A stretch of 12,861 nt of DNA, taken from NCBI GenBank assembly GCA_937958075.1, contig CALFFB010000017.1, forward strand, positions 1-12,861, read 5' to 3'. Source of the stretch: an uncultured Geobacteraceae bacterium (GTDB lineage Bacteria > Desulfobacterota > Desulfuromonadia > Desulfuromonadales > Geopsychrobacteraceae). Shown here piece by piece: positions 1 to 7,386 of the stretch; position 1 is the first letter of the stretch, and each line of letters opens with the position of its first letter. Under the pieces are notes generated by a model. The model was not told where the DNA came from. It worked only from the letters and a program-made list of their open reading frames with translations, and did not search any database. Made by a program: the position numbers and the translations under genes.

Positions 1-374
1 TGTGGATCTACGATCTGCGCACCAACATGCACTTCACCCTCAAAACCAATGCGCTGGGGCGCAGTGATCTGGATGAGTTCGTTACCCTTTATAATGCCGG
101 CAATCTTAACCAACGCACCACCACCTGGAGCGAGGATAACCCCAGTGGGCGCTGGCGCTGCTACGACTATGCCGATCTAATTGCCCGCGATAAAGCCAGC
201 CTCGATGTCTTCTGGCTCAAGGATGATTCGCTGGAGGATTCAGATAACCTACCGGAACCCGGAATCCTTGCCGCCGAAATTGTCACGGATTTAGAAGCGG
301 CGCTGGAGCAGTTTCGATTGATTGCCGAGGATTTGGGAGAAGTCGATATGGATTCTGAAGAGGGGGAATTATGA
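1..374 (+). CDS. hsdM: Type I restriction-modification DNA methyltransferase subunit M, C-terminal part (5' end outside window)
   Basis: The frame is open from the window edge (first full codon at base 3), so this is the last ~123 residues of a longer protein. The visible tail contains WIYDLRTNMHFTLKTN, then RSDLDEFV, TTWSEDNPSGRWR, ARDKASLDVFWLKD and SLEDSDNLPEP. This order is characteristic of the C-terminal end of N6-adenine methyltransferase (HsdM) subunits of type I systems, in the region after the catalytic NPPF domain. HsdM binds S-adenosylmethionine, and with HsdS it methylates adenine in a bipartite target; with HsdR it restricts. The catalytic motifs lie outside the window, so intactness cannot be judged. 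The protein ends in an acidic tail (DMDSEEGEL). Its TGA overlaps the ATG of the next gene (ATGA, 371-374), the arrangement usual for hsdM-hsdS, but the following gene is not hsdS. Identity is confident; whether the system is complete is unknown. Confidence 0.88.
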   Translation, partial: WIYDLRTNMHFTLKTNALGRSDLDEFVTLYNAGNLNQRTTTWSEDNPSGRWRCYDYADLIARDKASLDVFWLKDDSLEDSDNLPEPGILAAEIVTDLEAALEQFRLIAEDLGEVDMDSEEGEL

Positions 375-1228
375 AGACCTGCAATAAACCAAATAAGATG
401 GGTGACATCATGATAACACACAACCAGATGCAACAGATCGCAGCGGAAATTACAACAGCCCAGTCCGCAGTAAAACAAATTGAACCCTTCTCAACGCGCT
501 ACCCCGATTTTGATCTGGAGACGGCCTACGCTGTCGCCAGGATTCATCATCAACGGCGAACAGGGCAGGGCGCAGTGCTGGTTGGACGGAAGATCGGCTT
601 TACCAATCCGGCCATGTGGGCACACTACGGGGTCACTCAGCCCTTGTGGGCGCCCTTGTATCAGACAACGGTTCGCTTTGTTGACGAAAGCGAGATTGAC
701 TGCTCCCTGGCCGAGTTCGCCGAACCGAAAATCGAACCGGAACTGGTGCTGCATTTTAATCGAACTCCGCCCGCAACAAACGACCCCGAAGCTGTCCTTG
801 CCTGTGTTGACTGGGTTGCCCACGCCTTTGAGATTGTTCAGTCCCATTATCCACGCTGGAATTTTTCAGCGGCCGATGTGGTGGCCGATGATGTCCTGCA
901 CGGAACCCTGCTTGTTGGTCGACCTTGCTCCATCAGGGACCTCGGCGCCGACCTGCCTGAAAAGCTCAGAAATTTTACCGTTTCTCTCTACGCTCAGGGC
1001 ACCCTGAAAGAAACCGGAGAGGGGCGTAACGTTCTCGGTTGCCCGGCCACCGCTGTCGCTCACCTGCAACAGGTGCTGCAGCATCAAGCGGAATCCCGCA
1101 CCCTGCAGGCCGGTGAGCTGGTCACCACCGGCACCATCACCGCCGCGCACCCGGTGGCGCCAGGTGAGGTCTGGGAGACGCGCATTGACGGACTCAATGT
1201 GCCGGGACTGAAAGTGCGCTTCACCTGA
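371..1228 (+). CDS. 2-keto-4-pentenoate hydratase-like protein (MhpD/fumarylacetoacetase-fold family)
   Basis: Numbering from the internal ATG at 410 gives 272 residues, close to the ~265-270 of MhpD/HpaH-type hydratases. Family landmarks are visible: GRKIGF (K61), the metal-binding EPEL pair (E109, E111) with FEIVQS (E141) following, a D-rich stretch SAADVVADDVLHG, the GxGxxVLGCP segment near 205-211, and AGELVTTGTIT followed by PVAPGE near 234-253. Known members hydrate 2-hydroxypenta-2,4-dienoates in aromatic meta-cleavage, or decarboxylate related oxo acids, using Mg2+. No other aromatic-degradation gene is in the window, so the substrate is unknown. The start is ambiguous. ATG 371 overlaps the hsdM stop and has GAGG 7 nt upstream. 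ATG 410 matches family length better but has only a weak GGGTG. The N-terminal 13 residues from 371 look unlike the family and may be a junction artefact. Expression probably relies on read-through or coupling from hsdM. Confidence 0.82.
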   Translation: MKTCNKPNKMGDIMITHNQMQQIAAEITTAQSAVKQIEPFSTRYPDFDLETAYAVARIHHQRRTGQGAVLVGRKIGFTNPAMWAHYGVTQPLWAPLYQTTVRFVDESEIDCSLAEFAEPKIEPELVLHFNRTPPATNDPEAVLACVDWVAHAFEIVQSHYPRWNFSAADVVADDVLHGTLLVGRPCSIRDLGADLPEKLRNFTVSLYAQGTLKETGEGRNVLGCPATAVAHLQQVLQHQAESRTLQAGELVTTGTITAAHPVAPGEVWETRIDGLNVPGLKVRFT

Positions 1229-1308
1229 TGGCAGGTATTCCGTAAATGTTACCGTCCCCGGTTGATCTATAAGTCGGCGGGAACAAGCGGGAAGCCAGAG
1301 GACATCAA

Positions 1309-1334
1309 TGAACCTGCAAGACCTGCCCGGTTCA
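1309..1334. terminator. Inverted repeat in the convergent gap, possible weak terminator
   Basis: TGAACC (1309-1314) and GGTTCA (1329-1334) form a perfect 6-bp inverted repeat around a 14-nt loop, in which GCA/TGC can add a short inner stem. It sits between the convergent hydratase and DUF3047 genes and includes the DUF3047 stop codon. No T-tract follows on either strand, so termination is only an inference from position. Confidence 0.25.
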
Positions 1335-2006
1335 GGGGCAATAAGCCGCCGGGTCGGCATCCGTGGGTGCGGCAATCAGGCGGATATCGGCATACCGGGC
1401 GCGAGCCTGCCCACCGGTATTGTCGGTATCAGTCATCAGGGCAATGGCTCCAGCCACTGGAGGGTCGCTGCCAAAAATAGCACGATAATCCTGATACACA
1501 TTGCGGCATTCCGTTACCCAGGTTCCGGCCTTTGCATCCCCGCTTTGCGCCGCAACCATCCGGGCGTTGTTGAAAAAGGGATTGGGAACAACCTGGCCCT
1601 GTTTCAGCCGGTTGGCCCAGATATAGTTGATGCTGCGGGTTTTCGGTTTGAACCAGTGGGGAAAAACGACATAAATCCTGGCCGGATAATCATCCCCCTC
1701 TTTGGTCAGGGCATTGGCCGTAGGAATCACCCCGGAGATCTGCCAACGCCAGGTCAGGAGCGGGTACGTTGCCAGGTCGAGGTCAATCTCATGGATCAGC
1801 CCTGATCCCTGGTTGCTGCTGGTCGCTTCAAGGATCACCTTATCCCCCTCCCGAAGCAGCCGGTAGACTGTCGGTGCGGTGGCGCGAAAGGTCTGCTCAT
1901 GCCAGTTTTCGCCAAGCCCCTCTCCCGGATTACCGAAAGGCAGAGCCAGTTCCTGCGCCGAGGCAGCAGCAGCGAAGAAAATCAGAATGAGCACCAGTAT
2001 TCTCAT
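1332..2006 (-). CDS. Secreted DUF3047 family protein
   Basis: The protein has 224 residues from ATG 2006. Residues 1-17 form a short Sec signal peptide (Arg at 2, hydrophobic ILVLILIFFAAAA, then ASA before Gln18), so the mature protein should be periplasmic. The body fits the DUF3047 pattern: a lone Trp-rich strand (LLTWRWQISG), GDDYPARIYVVFP, a second block INYIWANRL, GTWVTECRNVYQDYRAIFG, and near the end ALMTDTDNTGGQARARYADI. The family has no established biochemical function; members are found as secreted proteins in many proteobacteria. Its start lies 65 bp after the RND permease stop on the same strand, so it may be the third gene of the pump operon or have its own promoter. A TTG six bases upstream is in frame but lies only 2 nt from the AAAGGA ribosome site, so ATG 2006 is preferred. 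Family assignment is from memory of the pattern. Confidence 0.8.
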   Translation of the reverse strand: MRILVLILIFFAAAASAQELALPFGNPGEGLGENWHEQTFRATAPTVYRLLREGDKVILEATSSNQGSGLIHEIDLDLATYPLLTWRWQISGVIPTANALTKEGDDYPARIYVVFPHWFKPKTRSINYIWANRLKQGQVVPNPFFNNARMVAAQSGDAKAGTWVTECRNVYQDYRAIFGSDPPVAGAIALMTDTDNTGGQARARYADIRLIAAPTDADPAAYCP

Positions 2007-2014
2007 AGACAATA

Positions 2015-2020
2015 TCCTTT
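2015..2020 (-). promoter_or_regulatory. Ribosome binding site deciding the DUF3047 start
   Basis: AAAGGA on the minus strand lies 8 nt before ATG 2006 and only 2 nt before the in-frame TTG at 2012, which selects the ATG. Confidence 0.6.
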
Positions 2021-2071
2021 ATCGTAAATCATCAACCTGTAGCGACTGTATGAAATCACATTGAATGGATT

Positions 2072-5000
2072 TTACTGAATCCCCTTCGCAAGCCACTCTT
2101 TCATCGAATCCAGCATGACATAGATCAGGGGAACATAGACCAGGGTAACGATGGTTCCTGTCAGCAGTCCTGCCGCGGCGGCGATTCCCAGGGGGCTCAT
2201 GCGTTCAAGCCCGACGGCCATTTCAAAGATCAGCGGTGAAAAACCGATGATGGTGGAGGTTGCTGTCATAAAAATGGGACGCAAGCGTAATTGTATCGAG
2301 GCGATGACGGCCTCATCGCGGGTCATCCCGTCACGACGGGCGCTGATAATGAAATCGAGCATGAGAATGGCGTTATTGACGATGGTGCCACCCAGAAGAA
2401 TGATCCCCATCAGGGCCGGCATGCAGAACGGTTTGTCGAACAGCAGTAATCCCCACATAGCGCCGGCGACTGCCAGCGGGATGGAGAGGATAATGGTCAG
2501 GGGATGGAGAAAGGATCGGAACAGGGCGAACAGCAGGATAAACAACATCACCAGCCCGACCACCAGGGCGCGGCCCATCTCTGACTGGGTCTCGGCCATG
2601 TCGCTGGCGCTGCCGGCAATCCGCAAATCATAACCTGAGGGCAGGGCCAGATCGCGCAGCTGGTCGGCGGCTTTCTGCGTGACCTGGGCTATGGTGAGGA
2701 CCTGATTGCCGGCGGTAATGTCGATGGTGGGGCGCAGCGCCTCGCGGGTAATGAGCGGTGCCTGGCGTTCATGGTCGAAGGTGGCAAGATGACGCAGCTT
2801 GACCACCCCTGTCGGTGTCGCTATATCGACATCGCCCAGCGCCTCGGGACCGGCAATCTGATCTTGCTGATAGCGCACGCGGACGGGAATATCCAGAAAT
2901 CCTTCGAGGCGCAGGGGGTTGACGGTGATTCCCTGAACAGCAATCTGCAGGGCTGCGGCCACTTCTTCGACGCTGGTGCCGTGCAGACGGGCGAGGACAG
3001 GATCGATGCGCACCGTCTGCTGGCTCTTGTCGCGGTACCAGGAACGTCTCAAATCCACCAGTCCGGGAACAGAGTCAAGTCGTTCCAGCACATCATCGGC
3101 CAGACGGTCGAGGATACGTGCGTCCGGTCCGGAGATAATGACATCGAACGGGGCCCTGGTGGTGGAGACCGGCGTGGCACCGTACTCCGAAACACGAAAG
3201 GTGCGTACCCCCTGCATGGAGCGCAGCTCCTGCCGCCAGCGCTCTTCGATCTGCCAGATGTCGGCGTCACGCTCGTTGCGTGGTGTGAGATGCAGGGTCA
3301 GTTTGGCGCTCTGGGTGGTCGCGGCACCGGCACCGAAGCTGATGGCCTGCGGTTCGGAACCGACCACCGATGAAACACTTCTGACTTCGGGTGACTGCAG
3401 CAGCATCTGTTCGACTCGCGTCAGCACCGACTCGACTGCGGACGGAGCGTAGGACGCATCGGTGTCGAACTCAACAATGGCAATACCGGTGTCCATCGGC
3501 GGCATCTGCTCCCCTCCCAGCAGCGGCTTGACGACACGCATGGTGAAAACCAGAAAGATCAGCGCCACAGCCATAAACAGCCAGCGGTGGCGCAGGGCCT
3601 GTTTCACGGCACCAACGTAAAAGACAACCAGCGTGTCGAGGGCGCGCTCCATGTATTTCGCCGGGCCCTTTTTTTCTACATTCTGATTGTCGAGACGACC
3701 GAGCAGGCGTGCGGCGATGAGGGGAATAACCGTGAGCGATACCAGCAGCGATGCGATCAGGGTAGCGATTATGACGATGTTTAGCGGCGTCATGATGCGG
3801 CCGGTGTAGCCGCTGGTGAAAATCACCGGTACCAGAACCACCACTGTTGTGAGCATGCCTGCGGTGACCGGCAGTGCGACCTGGCTGGCCCCGTCCAAAG
3901 CGGACTGCCGCGGTTGGTGGGATGGATTGTTCTGATGGCGGCGGTGGATGTTTTCCAGTACCACCACGGATGCGTCGACCACCATGCCGACAGCGACGAT
4001 CAGACCGGAGAGGGTGACCATATTGAGGGTGTAAGGGCTGAACCACAGCACCACCAACGCGGCGAGAAAGGACAGGGGGATGGCGACGCTGACCGTCGCG
4101 GCCGCCCGGACATTGGTCAGGAACAGGAAAATTACCAGTACTGTCAGGATCATGGCCTGCACCAGCGAGGAGCGCATGCCGCTGACATTAAGATCGATCA
4201 GGGGGTGCTGGTCGTCGGTGATTTCGAAACGCAGGTCGGCATAGCGCGCCTCAAGATCAGGCAGAGCCCGCTTGAGATTGCGGATGGCCGTCACCGTTGC
4301 GCCATCTTCCGCCCGCAGCAGGTTGACGGCAATGGCGGCGCGGCCGTTGCCGTGATAGAAGGCACGGGCGTCGGCCTCTTCAAGAGACACACTGGCAACA
4401 TCACGCAGGGCGATAAGGTTGCCGGTTGATGTACTCAAAGGCAGTTCGGCCATGTCTTCAGGGGAGGCGAACTGACCGGTGACATTGACCAGATACTCAC
4501 GGCTGGTGCCATACAGGGTGCCGGTCGGTACCGAGATGTTCTGCCGCTGCAAGGCGGCTGCGACCTCCGCCGGGTTCAGGCCATGGGCGTTCAGGGCATC
4601 CCGGTCGATGCGTACCGTCACTTCCGGACGGTGGCCACCGAAGACCTCGACATCGGCGATGCCGTCGATGGCCAGAAGGTCGTCCTTCAGATCGTTTTCC
4701 GCCAGCAGCCGGATATCGGTCAGGCTTTTCAGGCTCTCGTCGTCTGGAGACAGAGCGAGGGTGAGCAACGGGCGGGTGGCGTCGGTTATACGGTACAGGC
4801 GTGGTTGCTGGATACCCCTCGGCAGCTCGCCCTGTACCCGCGCCACGGCATTCTGCACATCGACCACCGCTTCGCCGATGGGCTTGGCATAGAGGAATTC
4901 AACATTGATGGACGAGACCTCATCGCGCGATGTCGAGGTGACGCGCCGCACTCCGGAAAGAGTCGTCAGCTCCCTCTCCAGCACCTCGGTGACCTGGTCG

Positions 5001-5179
5001 CTCATATCGTCAGCACTGGCACCGGGGTGAACAGTGACAACCGCCACCTGGGGAGGGACGGTATCGGGGAAGAGGTCGGTCGGGGTGTTCCAGAACGCAA
5101 ATGCGCCCAGGGCAGCAACCAGCATGGCCAGCGCGGCAATGAGGTGCGGCTGGTTGAGGGCGAAGCGGGGCAGGTTCAT
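2072..5179 (-). CDS. RND family efflux transporter permease subunit (AcrB/MexB-like inner-membrane pump)
   Basis: At 1035 residues it is full length for the AcrB superfamily. TM1 lies at about 12-30, followed by the large periplasmic loop beginning FPDTVPPQVAVVTVHPGAS, typical of porter domain PN1. TM2-TM6 span about 338-490, a second periplasmic loop follows TM7 (about 531-548), and TM8-TM12 span about 868-1023. RND pumps export hydrophobic compounds, drugs or metals with proton influx and work as trimers with a membrane fusion protein and a TolC-like channel. TM4 carries GMVVDASVVVLEN, with one acidic residue (D402) where AcrB has an Asp-Asp pair, and TM10 has VNNAIL (N935) where AcrB has Lys940. 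This points to a non-HAE1 subfamily and leaves the substrate open; the CusA-type signature DFGxxVDG is also absent. Its ATG overlaps the fusion-protein stop (ATGA, 5176-5179), with GGAG about 8 nt upstream. No outer-membrane factor gene is nearby. Confidence 0.94.
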   Translation of the reverse strand: MNLPRFALNQPHLIAALAMLVAALGAFAFWNTPTDLFPDTVPPQVAVVTVHPGASADDMSDQVTEVLERELTTLSGVRRVTSTSRDEVSSINVEFLYAKPIGEAVVDVQNAVARVQGELPRGIQQPRLYRITDATRPLLTLALSPDDESLKSLTDIRLLAENDLKDDLLAIDGIADVEVFGGHRPEVTVRIDRDALNAHGLNPAEVAAALQRQNISVPTGTLYGTSREYLVNVTGQFASPEDMAELPLSTSTGNLIALRDVASVSLEEADARAFYHGNGRAAIAVNLLRAEDGATVTAIRNLKRALPDLEARYADLRFEITDDQHPLIDLNVSGMRSSLVQAMILTVLVIFLFLTNVRAAATVSVAIPLSFLAALVVLWFSPYTLNMVTLSGLIVAVGMVVDASVVVLENIHRRHQNNPSHQPRQSALDGASQVALPVTAGMLTTVVVLVPVIFTSGYTGRIMTPLNIVIIATLIASLLVSLTVIPLIAARLLGRLDNQNVEKKGPAKYMERALDTLVVFYVGAVKQALRHRWLFMAVALIFLVFTMRVVKPLLGGEQMPPMDTGIAIVEFDTDASYAPSAVESVLTRVEQMLLQSPEVRSVSSVVGSEPQAISFGAGAATTQSAKLTLHLTPRNERDADIWQIEERWRQELRSMQGVRTFRVSEYGATPVSTTRAPFDVIISGPDARILDRLADDVLERLDSVPGLVDLRRSWYRDKSQQTVRIDPVLARLHGTSVEEVAAALQIAVQGITVNPLRLEGFLDIPVRVRYQQDQIAGPEALGDVDIATPTGVVKLRHLATFDHERQAPLITREALRPTIDITAGNQVLTIAQVTQKAADQLRDLALPSGYDLRIAGSASDMAETQSEMGRALVVGLVMLFILLFALFRSFLHPLTIILSIPLAVAGAMWGLLLFDKPFCMPALMGIILLGGTIVNNAILMLDFIISARRDGMTRDEAVIASIQLRLRPIFMTATSTIIGFSPLIFEMAVGLERMSPLGIAAAAGLLTGTIVTLVYVPLIYVMLDSMKEWLAKGIQ

Positions 5180-6348
5180 GGCTTGGTCTCCACGGCCATG
5201 CCGCTTGCAAGCCGGTTCCAGCCGAGGTAGGTGCTGCGCACCACCGGGACTCCTTCCGTTAATCCCTTTACTGCTGTGTTTTCAGCACCGGTCAGTAGAA
5301 CCTCAACGAACTGAGCCTGCGTTTTTCCATCCTTGACGACAAAGACAGCACTTTTTTTATTTTCCGGCCCTGGAACCAGGCTGTCTGTCGGGACCAGAAC
5401 CGCATCCGCGACCCGTTCAAGGGACGCTTTGACCGGAATATAAGAGCCGGTTTTGAATGCGCCATCATGGGGCAGGTCGATTTCCATGGTCAGCGTCCGG
5501 TCCCGGTTGAGGGACGGGTAACGACGTGTGACGGGCAGTTTCAACTCCAGACCATCACTGTGAACAGTCACCGTCTGTCGGGGGCCGAAAAAAGGCAGGT
5601 CCTTCTGCGGAATATGGACCAATATCTTCATCGCCTGGTGGTCTTCCAGGGTCATCAGGCTGCGACCCGGGGTAGCCAGATCTCCGGAATCGACCAGCCT
5701 TTGTGAGACAATCCCGGTAAAGGGCGCACGCAGCGTCGCATAGCCGAGACGTGAGCGGATCTCCTCCAGCTGTTTCTGCTGCGTTCGGACCTGACTCCGG
5801 GCGGCGGCAAGGGATGCGCGGGCCGAAACCAGTTCACCCTGCGCGCGATTCAGGCGGTCGGATGAGGCATCGGCCTGTGCTTGTGAAATGGCATTCTTTT
5901 CAACCAAAGCGCGGTTGCGTTCATGCTCTCTTTCCCAGTAGCGCTGGTTTTCTTCCAACGTTTTGACCTGAGCCATAACCGCATCGGCCTGATGCCTGGC
6001 ATTTTCGAGGCGCGCCTCGGCGCTCTGGGTCGCCTGACTGAGCTCGACATCATCGAGCTCGATCAGAATCTGTCCGGCACTGACCCGATCTCCTTCGCGA
6101 ACCTGAACATTGCGGATGGTGGCGGTGATACGACTTGATATCTCGCTGTGCTGCCGGGGAGCGATGTTCCCTAGATAGGTTCGGGTTCGTGCCAGATCAC
6201 CGCGGGTGCTCAGCGCGGTTTCGACGATCAGCGGACGTTCCGCATGGTGCGGGGCCTGGGCCAATTGCTGCTTCTTACGGGCGACCAGCAGCACGGCCAG
6301 AAAAACTACGACAATGACAAGAACAATGAGGATGAATCTACGTTTCAT
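5176..6348 (-). CDS. RND efflux periplasmic adaptor (membrane fusion protein)
   Basis: The protein has 390 residues from ATG 6348. An N-terminal MKRR followed by a very hydrophobic stretch (about 5-22) gives a single membrane anchor; there is no lipobox cysteine, so it is not a lipoprotein. The lipoyl-like half-motifs flank a long helical hairpin: VQVREGDRVSAGQILIELDD (81-100), Glu/Gln/Ala-rich coiled coil from about 101 to 205, then LRAPFTGIVSQRLVDSGDLA (206-225). A beta-barrel and a membrane-proximal domain follow. Such adaptors link the inner-membrane pump to the outer-membrane channel. The open frame extends upstream to a TTG at 6456, but only ATG 6348 has a strong ribosome site, and the extra 36 residues would put a non-signal extension before the anchor. 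It is the first gene of the pump operon and is translationally coupled to the permease through an ATGA overlap. It is divergent from msrA. Confidence 0.93.
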   Translation of the reverse strand: MKRRFILIVLVIVVVFLAVLLVARKKQQLAQAPHHAERPLIVETALSTRGDLARTRTYLGNIAPRQHSEISSRITATIRNVQVREGDRVSAGQILIELDDVELSQATQSAEARLENARHQADAVMAQVKTLEENQRYWEREHERNRALVEKNAISQAQADASSDRLNRAQGELVSARASLAAARSQVRTQQKQLEEIRSRLGYATLRAPFTGIVSQRLVDSGDLATPGRSLMTLEDHQAMKILVHIPQKDLPFFGPRQTVTVHSDGLELKLPVTRRYPSLNRDRTLTMEIDLPHDGAFKTGSYIPVKASLERVADAVLVPTDSLVPGPENKKSAVFVVKDGKTQAQFVEVLLTGAENTAVKGLTEGVPVVRSTYLGWNRLASGMAVETKP

Positions 6349-6355
6349 AGCGGAT

Positions 6356-6360
6356 TCCTT
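6356..6360 (-). promoter_or_regulatory. Ribosome binding site deciding the adaptor start
   Basis: AAGGA on the minus strand lies 7 nt before ATG 6348. It is the reason for preferring this start to the in-frame TTG at 6456. Confidence 0.65.
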
Positions 6361-6470
6361 CGCCGTGTTCGGGACATTTTGTTTTCGGTTGGGCACGGCC
6401 CGCACAATACATGGAGGCGTTCTCAACAAGGTCGCATGATGACAGTTGACAAGCAATTCAATTATGAACC

Positions 6471-6495
6471 GTCAGACTGTATCCGTAAGTCAGAC
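6471..6495. repeat. Two direct GTCAGAC repeats, candidate regulator site
   Basis: GTCAGAC occurs at 6471-6477 and again at 6489-6495, an 18-bp period, in the divergent promoter region. The left copy also forms a bulged inverted repeat with CAGTTGAC at 6443-6450. The arrangement suggests an operator, but no regulator gene lies next to it and the binding protein is unknown. Confidence 0.3.
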
Positions 6496-6575
6496 CCACG
6501 CATGTTTTTTACTGAACCGGTTAAAAGCGAACTTCGGGTGCGCGCCCGTCACCACATACAAATGCTGCCGTCGTC

Positions 6576-6588
6576 CTGACGGTGTCAG
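6576..6588. repeat. Short hairpin CTGAC-GGT-GTCAG before a T-run
   Basis: Five perfect base pairs around a 3-nt loop are followed by CGCTTTTT on the plus strand. It lies about 135 bp before msrA with no gene directly upstream on the plus strand, so it could be an operator, part of a leader structure, or chance. Confidence 0.25.
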
Positions 6589-6722
6589 CGCTTTTTCACC
6601 AGTAAAGGATCTTCGTGGATTGGACGGCATGGATATGGATTTTTTTCAGGCAGTCGTGGCATCATTTTCTAAACTTTTCCAGTGACCCTTGGCCATAACC
6701 TGACCGAAAAGGGGGTAAAATC

Positions 6723-7385
6723 ATGAAACGCTGCCTGTTGCTGATAGTCCCTGCGATGATTCTGGCGTTGGGTTTGATTCCCGTGATGGCTTTGGACACC
6801 ACGGATTCAGACCATGCGCCGGCCGATCCTCAGCTGGCTGTTGCCACCTTTGCCGGCGGGTGTTTCTGGTGTGTAGAAGAGTATTTCGAGAAGGTCCCCG
6901 GCGTGGTCGAGGTGGTATCCGGCTACAGCGGTGGCGCTGAGGAAAATCCAACCTACCAGCAGGTCGCCGGCGGTGAGACCGGCCATACCGAAGCCGTCCA
7001 GATTTATTTTGACCCCGAGGTCATGACCTACGATGGGCTGCTGCAGGGCCTGTGGCGGACCGCCAACCCGACGGATGCGGATGGCCAGTATGTGGATCGT
7101 GGTCGGCAGTATCGTCCGGCTGTTTTTTATCATGATAACGCCCAGAAGCAGGCAGCGGACGCTGCCGTAATGGCGCTTCAGGCCTCAGGCCGCTACGAGG
7201 CACCCGTCGTTATCGAGATTGTCCCCTTCAAAGCCTTCTACGAGGCGGAAGCCTACCATCAGGACTATTACAAGAAAAACCCCCTGCGTTATAAATTCTA
7301 TACCTTCAACTCGGGGCGTTATCAGTTTATTGAGCGGGTCTGGGGAGAGGATCTGGAGGTTGATTGGAGCCGCTACCGGCCATAA
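6723..7385 (+). CDS. msrA: Exported peptide-methionine (S)-S-oxide reductase, GCFWC type
   Basis: The protein has 220 residues. A Sec signal peptide (MKR, hydrophobic core to about 22, VMA before Leu24) directs it to the periplasm. The MsrA core follows: GGCFWCVEEYF (C47 nucleophile, E52), GYSGG, NPTYQQV, GHTEAVQI, a DPTDADGQ segment, DRGRQYRPAVFY, and AEAYHQDYY. MsrA reduces the S-epimer of methionine sulfoxide in oxidised proteins. C47 and C50 are the only cysteines in the mature protein: the usual C-terminal resolving cysteine is missing, so C50 within GCFWC probably resolves the sulfenic acid. The ATG has AAGGGGG 7 nt upstream. It is divergent from the efflux operon and convergent with the GGDEF gene. 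Recycling would need a periplasmic thioredoxin-like partner, which is not in the window. Family identification is firm; the resolving mechanism is inference. Confidence 0.95.
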   Translation: MKRCLLLIVPAMILALGLIPVMALDTTDSDHAPADPQLAVATFAGGCFWCVEEYFEKVPGVVEVVSGYSGGAEENPTYQQVAGGETGHTEAVQIYFDPEVMTYDGLLQGLWRTANPTDADGQYVDRGRQYRPAVFYHDNAQKQAADAAVMALQASGRYEAPVVIEIVPFKAFYEAEAYHQDYYKKNPLRYKFYTFNSGRYQFIERVWGEDLEVDWSRYRP

Positions 7386-7386
7386 C

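Larger units (their letters stand above)
6349..6722. other. Divergent intergenic region between the efflux operon and msrA
   Basis: This 374-bp stretch holds no gene I can support; the small open frame 6446-6685 has no family resemblance. It must contain the promoters for the pump operon (leftward) and msrA (rightward), but no convincing -35/-10 pair was found in either direction. It holds several copies of a short GTCAG/CTGAC word: direct repeats GTCAGAC at 6471-6477 and 6489-6495 (18 bp apart), the hairpin CTGAC-GGT-GTCAG at 6576-6588 followed by CGCTTTTT, and CAGTTGAC (6443-6450) facing GTCAGACTG (6471-6479). These may be regulator sites. Confidence 0.5.

Noticed and set aside
371..409. 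Start of a true hsdS gene
   Set aside because: Only 13 codons precede hydratase-like sequence and none of the target-recognition-domain patterns appears; it is kept only as a possible junction remnant.
480..1007. 175-codon plus-strand frame inside the hydratase gene
   Set aside because: It is an out-of-frame shadow of a clearly family-like protein, with no conserved pattern of its own.
3471..4046. 191-codon minus-strand frame inside the RND permease
   Set aside because: The composition is rich in His, Pro and Arg as expected of a shifted frame; the permease frame carries all the family motifs.
2072..5179. CusA-type heavy-metal RND pump
   Set aside because: The TM4 segment is GMVVDAS rather than the DFGxxVDG form of metal pumps, and no metal-binding Met cluster was noticed.
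6446..6451. Perfect TTGACA as a -35 box for msrA
   Set aside because: No TATAAT-like hexamer lies 16-18 nt downstream (the sequence there is around CCGTCA), so it is not supported as a promoter.
6349..6456. N-terminal extension of the membrane fusion protein to TTG 6456
   Set aside because: The strong AAGGA 7 nt before ATG 6348 and the anchor directly after it make the 36-residue extension unlikely.
6446..6685. Open frame of 79 codons in the pump-msrA intergenic region
   Set aside because: It has no recognisable family pattern, no good ribosome site was seen, and it overlaps the repeats and the expected promoters.
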